Below are positions 5,268 to 8,781 of a stretch of 8,781 bases of DNA, piece by piece. The translations under genes and the position numbers were made by a program. Location of the stretch: NCBI GenBank assembly GCA_028289725.1, contig JANQOH010000116.1, positions 1-8,781 of the forward strand, read 5' to 3'. Every line of letters starts with the position of its first letter. The first letter of the stretch is position 1. The notes beneath the pieces were generated by a model that did no database searches, was not told where the DNA came from, and saw only the letters and a program-made list of their open reading frames with translations. Origin of the DNA: Alphaproteobacteria bacterium. GTDB lineage: Bacteria > Pseudomonadota > Alphaproteobacteria > UBA7887.

Positions 5268-6566
5268 ATGCCAATTCAAGTGCTGATGCCGGCTTTGTCG
5301 CCGACCATGACCGAAGGCACGCTCGCAAAGTGGCTAAAAGCCGAAGGCGATGCGATCGAGCCCGGCGACATTATCGCCGAGGTGGAGACCGACAAGGCCA
5401 CCATGGAAGTCGAAGCGATCGACGAAGGTGTGCTCGGCCAGATACTGATTGCCGAAGGAACGGAAGCCGTCCCCATCAATACGCCAATCGCGGTGGTCTT
5501 GGCCGAAGGCGAAGATGCGAGCGCGGCCGATACTGTTTCGGCGCCTGCTGCCGCGCCGGCGCCGAATGGCGGCGCGGCGGCCGTGGAACCTGAGCCGGCA
5601 CCAGCACCTGCAGCCTCTCCGCCGACTCCCGCGCCGGCACCCAGCGCGTCCGCACCTCCCGCGCCATCGCGGGATGGTCAACGCATTTTCGCGAGCCCGC
5701 TCGCACGAAAGATGGCGGAGCAAGCTGGCATCGATTTGGCGGCGCTCAATGGCAGCGGACCGCACGGGCGGATCGTCAAACGTGACATCGAGGCGGCGGT
5801 TGCGGGTGGCGGTGCCGCGGTGCCGGCCGCGCCTGCGGAAGCAAGAGCACCCGACATAGCGCCGACACCGGTCACGCCCACCGCGCCTTACACCGAAGTC
5901 GCAAATTCGGGCATGCGCAAGGTGATCGCCAAGCGGCTGCTCGAAGCCAAGCAGACCATTCCGCATTTCTATCTAACCGTGGAGTGCGAGGTCGACGAAT
6001 TGCTGCGCGTGCGCAAAGACCTCAACGCGCGCAGCGACGCTTACAAGATTTCGGTCAATGATTTTGTCGTTCGCGCACTGGCGCTGGCGCTGCGCAAGGT
6101 GCCGGCGGCCAACGCATCTTGGACGGAGGCGGCGACGCTGCAATACAACACGGTCGACATTTCGGTCGCCGTGGCGGTGGACGGCGGTCTGGTGACCCCG
6201 GTCGTGCGCAATGCGGACAATAAGGGTCTCGTACAGATTTCCGAGGAGATGAAGGACTTCGCCGAGCGTGCCCGCGAAGGCAAGCTGATGCCCGAGGAAT
6301 ATCAGGGCGGCGGCTTCTCGGTCTCCAATCTTGGCATGTATGGCATCAGCGATTTCGCGGCGGTGATCAATCCACCGCAGGCCGGCATCTTGGCGGTTGG
6401 CGCGGGCGAGCAACGGCCGGTGGTCAAGGACGGCGCGCTCGCCGTCGCGACCATGATGAGCTGCACCTTGTCCGGCGATCACCGGGTCATCGACGGGGCG
6501 GTCGGTGCAGAGTTGCTCGGCGCCTTCAAGGGTCTGATCGAAGACCCACTTACCATGTTGCTGTAA
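5268..6566 (+). CDS. pdhC: Pyruvate dehydrogenase E2 component, dihydrolipoamide acetyltransferase
   Basis: Core of the complex: receives the acetyl group from E1 on a swinging lipoyl-lysine and passes it to CoA. The product is 432 aa, with domains in order. A single lipoyl domain occupies about 1-80, with Lys43 in ETDKATMEV as the lipoylated residue. A flexible Ala/Pro linker follows (84-136). The peripheral subunit-binding domain (138-177) reads FASPLARKMA then GSGPHGRIVKRDIE and should bind E1 and/or E3. A second Ala/Pro linker spans 180-208. The catalytic domain (209-432) has SVSNLGMYGI (351-360) and ends with DHRVIDG, where His405 and Asp409 are the acyltransferase residues. One lipoyl domain is fewer than the three of E. 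coli but usual in Alphaproteobacteria. LSPTMTEGTLAKW at the N-terminus is typical of pyruvate rather than 2-oxoglutarate E2. It has its own probable promoter, and lpd follows after 9 bases. Confidence 0.97.
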   Translation: MPIQVLMPALSPTMTEGTLAKWLKAEGDAIEPGDIIAEVETDKATMEVEAIDEGVLGQILIAEGTEAVPINTPIAVVLAEGEDASAADTVSAPAAAPAPNGGAAAVEPEPAPAPAASPPTPAPAPSASAPPAPSRDGQRIFASPLARKMAEQAGIDLAALNGSGPHGRIVKRDIEAAVAGGGAAVPAAPAEARAPDIAPTPVTPTAPYTEVANSGMRKVIAKRLLEAKQTIPHFYLTVECEVDELLRVRKDLNARSDAYKISVNDFVVRALALALRKVPAANASWTEAATLQYNTVDISVAVAVDGGLVTPVVRNADNKGLVQISEEMKDFAERAREGKLMPEEYQGGGFSVSNLGMYGISDFAAVINPPQAGILAVGAGEQRPVVKDGALAVATMMSCTLSGDHRVIDGAVGAELLGAFKGLIEDPLTMLL

Positions 6567-6575
6567 GCGCACAGC

Positions 6576-7979
6576 ATGGCCGACACAAAATTCGACATTG
6601 TCATCATCGGGTCGGGACCCGGTGGGTATGTCGCGGCGATCCGGGCCGCGCAATTGGGTCTCAAGACCGCGGTCGTGGAACGGGAATATCTCGGTGGTAT
6701 TTGCCTGAACTGGGGCTGCATACCGACCAAAGCCCTGCTCCGAGCGTCCGAGATCAATCATCTCTTGCACGACCTTGGACAATTCGGTTTCAGCGCCAAG
6801 GACATCAAGTTCGATTTCAAGAAAGTGATCGCGCGCTCGCGCGGCGTCGCCGATCAATTGTCCAAGGGCGTCCAGTTTCTGCTTAAGAAAAACAAGGTTA
6901 CCGTCTTCGACGGGGATGGCCGGTTGGCGGGCAAGGGCAAAGTCGCGGTCGAGAAAGGCGGCAAGGCCGTCGCGGCTTTGGATGCCAAGCACATCATCTT
7001 GGCCACCGGCGCACGCGCTCGCACGCTTCCGGGTTTGGAGCCCGACGGCAAACAGGTTTGGACGTACAAAGAAGCGATGGTGCCCGAGGCCATGCCGAAA
7101 TCGGTTCTGGTCGTCGGCTCGGGCGCGATCGGCATCGAATTTGCGAGCTTCTACCGGACGATGGGCGCCGAGGTGACGGTCGTCGAAGTGCTTGACCGCG
7201 TCTTGCCGGTCGAAGACGCGGAAATCTCCGCGTTCGCGCACAAGGCGTTCGAAAAGCAGGGCATGACTATCCTCACCAAGGCGACGGTCAAGGCGCTTAA
7301 GAAGACAAAATCGTCGGTTACGGCGACGGTGGAACTGGCCGGCGGCAAGACCGAGGCCGTGAGCGCGGAACGTGTCATCATGGCGGTTGGCATCACCGGC
7401 AATGTCGAGAATATCGGTCTCGAGGGCACGAAGGTGAAGGTCGATCGCGGCCACGTCGTGGTCAACGAATGGCTGGAAACGGGTGAGCCCGGTGTCTACG
7501 CGATTGGCGATTTGGTTGGCCCGCCGTGGCTCGCCCATAAAGCCAGCCACGAGGGCGTCTTGTGCGTCGAGAAAATCGCCGGCGTCGACGGCGTTCACCC
7601 GCTGGATACCAGCAAGGTGCCGGGATGCACCTATTGCTGGCCACAGGTGGCGAGCATCGGCATGACCGAACAAGCGGCCAAGGAAGCCGGCCGCGCGGTC
7701 AAGATCGGCCGCTTTCCGGCGATCGGCAACGGCAAGGCGATTGCCCTTGGCGAGCCGGAAGGCTTGGTCAAGACTGTGTTTGACGCCAAAACCGGTGAAT
7801 TGCTCGGCGCCCATATGATCGGCGCAGAAGTAACTGAATTAATTCAGGGGTTTGCCGTGGCGCGCACGCTGGAGAGTACGGAAGGGGAGTTGATGGAAAC
7901 CATCTTCCCGCACCCGACTTTGTCCGAAATGATGCACGAGTCGGTCCTTGACGCCTATGGTCGGGTGATCCACATCTAG
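6576..7979 (+). CDS. lpd: Dihydrolipoyl dehydrogenase (E3)
   Basis: Flavoprotein that reoxidises dihydrolipoamide on E2 and reduces NAD+. The product is 467 aa, the normal size. The FAD-binding dinucleotide fold is at the N-terminus, IIGSGPGGYVAA (10-21). The redox disulfide is GGICLNWGCIPTK (40-52), with Cys43 and Cys48. The NAD-binding fold is VVGSGAIGIEFA (179-190). The second FAD contact is VYAIGDL (307-313). The dimerisation domain ends with FPHPTLSE (444-451), whose His446 and Glu451 form the catalytic acid-base pair contributed to the partner subunit. All key residues are present. It lies 9 bases after pdhC with little visible Shine-Dalgarno, so coupling is likely. Its place inside the pdh operon argues that it serves the pyruvate complex, though one E3 may also serve the 2-oxoglutarate and glycine-cleavage systems; this window cannot tell. 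Confidence 0.97.
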   Translation: MADTKFDIVIIGSGPGGYVAAIRAAQLGLKTAVVEREYLGGICLNWGCIPTKALLRASEINHLLHDLGQFGFSAKDIKFDFKKVIARSRGVADQLSKGVQFLLKKNKVTVFDGDGRLAGKGKVAVEKGGKAVAALDAKHIILATGARARTLPGLEPDGKQVWTYKEAMVPEAMPKSVLVVGSGAIGIEFASFYRTMGAEVTVVEVLDRVLPVEDAEISAFAHKAFEKQGMTILTKATVKALKKTKSSVTATVELAGGKTEAVSAERVIMAVGITGNVENIGLEGTKVKVDRGHVVVNEWLETGEPGVYAIGDLVGPPWLAHKASHEGVLCVEKIAGVDGVHPLDTSKVPGCTYCWPQVASIGMTEQAAKEAGRAVKIGRFPAIGNGKAIALGEPEGLVKTVFDAKTGELLGAHMIGAEVTELIQGFAVARTLESTEGELMETIFPHPTLSEMMHESVLDAYGRVIHI

Positions 7980-7982
7980 GGC

Positions 7983-8781
7983 ATGAGCGCGGCAATCGAC
8001 ACAAGCGCCCCGGCCAAGCCGGCACGCGCCCGCAAGCCCGACTGGATCCGCGTTAAGGCGCCGACGTCAGCCGGGTATCACGAGACGCGCAAGCTGATGC
8101 GCGGCCTCCAACTCAACACCGTGTGCGAAGAGGCGGCGTGCCCCAATATCGGCGAATGCTGGTCGCAGGGACACGCGACGGTCATGATCCTTGGCAGTGT
8201 TTGCACACGCAAATGCGCGTTCTGCAATGTCGCGACGGGTCGCCCGGATCTGCTGGATCCGCACGAGCCTGACAATCTAGCGGAAGCGGTCGGCCAACTC
8301 GGCCTTCGTCACGTCGTCATCACATCGGTGGATCGGGACGATTTGCCGGATGGCGGCGCTGATCAATTTGTTCGGTGCATTGAACGCATTCGCGAGACAT
8401 CGCCCACGACCACGATTGAAGTGTTGACGCCTGATTTTCAACGGAAGGAGGGCGCGATCGAAGCCGTGACGCGGGCGCGCCCGGACGTCTTCAACCACAA
8501 TCTCGAAACCGTGCCGCGTTTGTACAAGACTGTGCGCAAGGCGGCACGATATGAGCATTCCTTGTGGTTGTTGAAGCGCGCGAAGGAAATTGATCCGTCC
8601 ATTTTCACCAAGTCGGGTTTGATGGTCGGGCTCGGCGAGACCGAGGCGGAAATTCTCACGGTCATGGATGACATGCGAGTCCATGACATCGATTTTCTGA
8701 CCATAGGGCAATATCTCCAGCCGACACCGGAGCATCATCCGATCCTCGATTTCATCTCGCCGGCGGCATTCGAAGCATACA
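7983..8781 (+). CDS. lipA: Lipoyl synthase (partial, 3' end outside window)
   Basis: Radical SAM enzyme that inserts two sulfur atoms into protein-bound octanoyl groups to make the lipoyl cofactor of E2 and related proteins. The first 266 codons are visible and open to the window edge; full-length LipA is about 300-330 aa. The auxiliary 4Fe-4S cluster motif CX4CX5C is Cys48, Cys53, Cys59 (VCEEAACPNIGEC). The radical SAM motif CX3CX2C is Cys74, Cys78, Cys81 (CTRKCAFC). SVDRDDLPDGG, FNHNLETV and GLMVGLGET are further LipA signatures. The C-terminal serine ligand of the auxiliary cluster (RSSY motif) lies beyond the edge and cannot be checked. The ATG at 7983 is the first start after the lpd stop, 3 bases away; the Shine-Dalgarno is poor, so coupling to lpd is likely. 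The Ala/Lys-rich first 20 residues precede the conserved WIRVKAP. Confidence 0.96.
   Translation, partial: MSAAIDTSAPAKPARARKPDWIRVKAPTSAGYHETRKLMRGLQLNTVCEEAACPNIGECWSQGHATVMILGSVCTRKCAFCNVATGRPDLLDPHEPDNLAEAVGQLGLRHVVITSVDRDDLPDGGADQFVRCIERIRETSPTTTIEVLTPDFQRKEGAIEAVTRARPDVFNHNLETVPRLYKTVRKAARYEHSLWLLKRAKEIDPSIFTKSGLMVGLGETEAEILTVMDDMRVHDIDFLTIGQYLQPTPEHHPILDFISPAAFEAY

Noticed and set aside
5111..5593. 160-codon + strand open frame covering the pdhB-pdhC gap and the pdhC 5' end
   Set aside because: More than half overlaps the pdhC lipoyl domain in another frame, the product is Arg/Gly-rich low-complexity sequence, and no ribosome-binding site supports it.
5351..5906. Repetitive Ala/Pro coding sequence in pdhC
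   Set aside because: These are the normal flexible interdomain linkers of E2 proteins, not a DNA repeat element.
5973..7814. 613-codon open frame on the - strand opposite pdhC and lpd
   Set aside because: It is codon-aligned with both sense genes, which share a frame, and stays open only because they avoid TTA, CTA and TCA codons in this stretch. It ends exactly at a CTA leucine codon of pdhC (5973-5975). The translation is Arg/His/Asp-rich with no recognisable domain.

Overview
The window is a compact run of housekeeping genes, all on the + strand, with the content and order expected of an alphaproteobacterial chromosome: pyrG (3' end) - kdsA - eno - ftsB-like - pdhA - pdhB - pdhC - lpd - lipA (5' part). 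The GC-rich codon use, the separate E1-alpha and E1-beta pyruvate dehydrogenase subunits, Kdo synthesis (so an LPS-bearing Gram-negative) and this gene order all fit Alphaproteobacteria. I cannot place it to genus from sequence reading alone.

Left block (1-2960): the C-terminal glutaminase end of CTP synthase, a metal-type Kdo-8-phosphate synthase, enolase and a short FtsB/DivIC-type division protein, separated by 6, 19 and 28 bases. Enolase makes phosphoenolpyruvate, which KdsA consumes. A GC-rich hairpin with TAA in its loop and TTTTAT just after it sits on the ftsB stop codon and may end this transcript.

Right block (3086-8781): the pyruvate dehydrogenase complex. pdhA and pdhB are one base apart. 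A 177-base gap with two nested inverted repeats and a good extended -10 promoter comes before pdhC. Then pdhC, lpd and lipA follow with 9- and 3-base gaps. PdhAB decarboxylate pyruvate, PdhC carries the lipoyl arm and makes acetyl-CoA, Lpd reoxidises the lipoamide, and LipA inserts the sulfurs that make the lipoyl cofactor. The block therefore encodes both the enzyme and the last step in making its cofactor.

No gene-free stretch exceeds 177 bases. I saw no RNA gene, mobile element, CRISPR array or sign of recent transfer. I found no previously undescribed system here. The points worth a second look are the two intergenic regions around pdhAB, the absence of a lipoyl domain on PdhB, and a few residue-level details.
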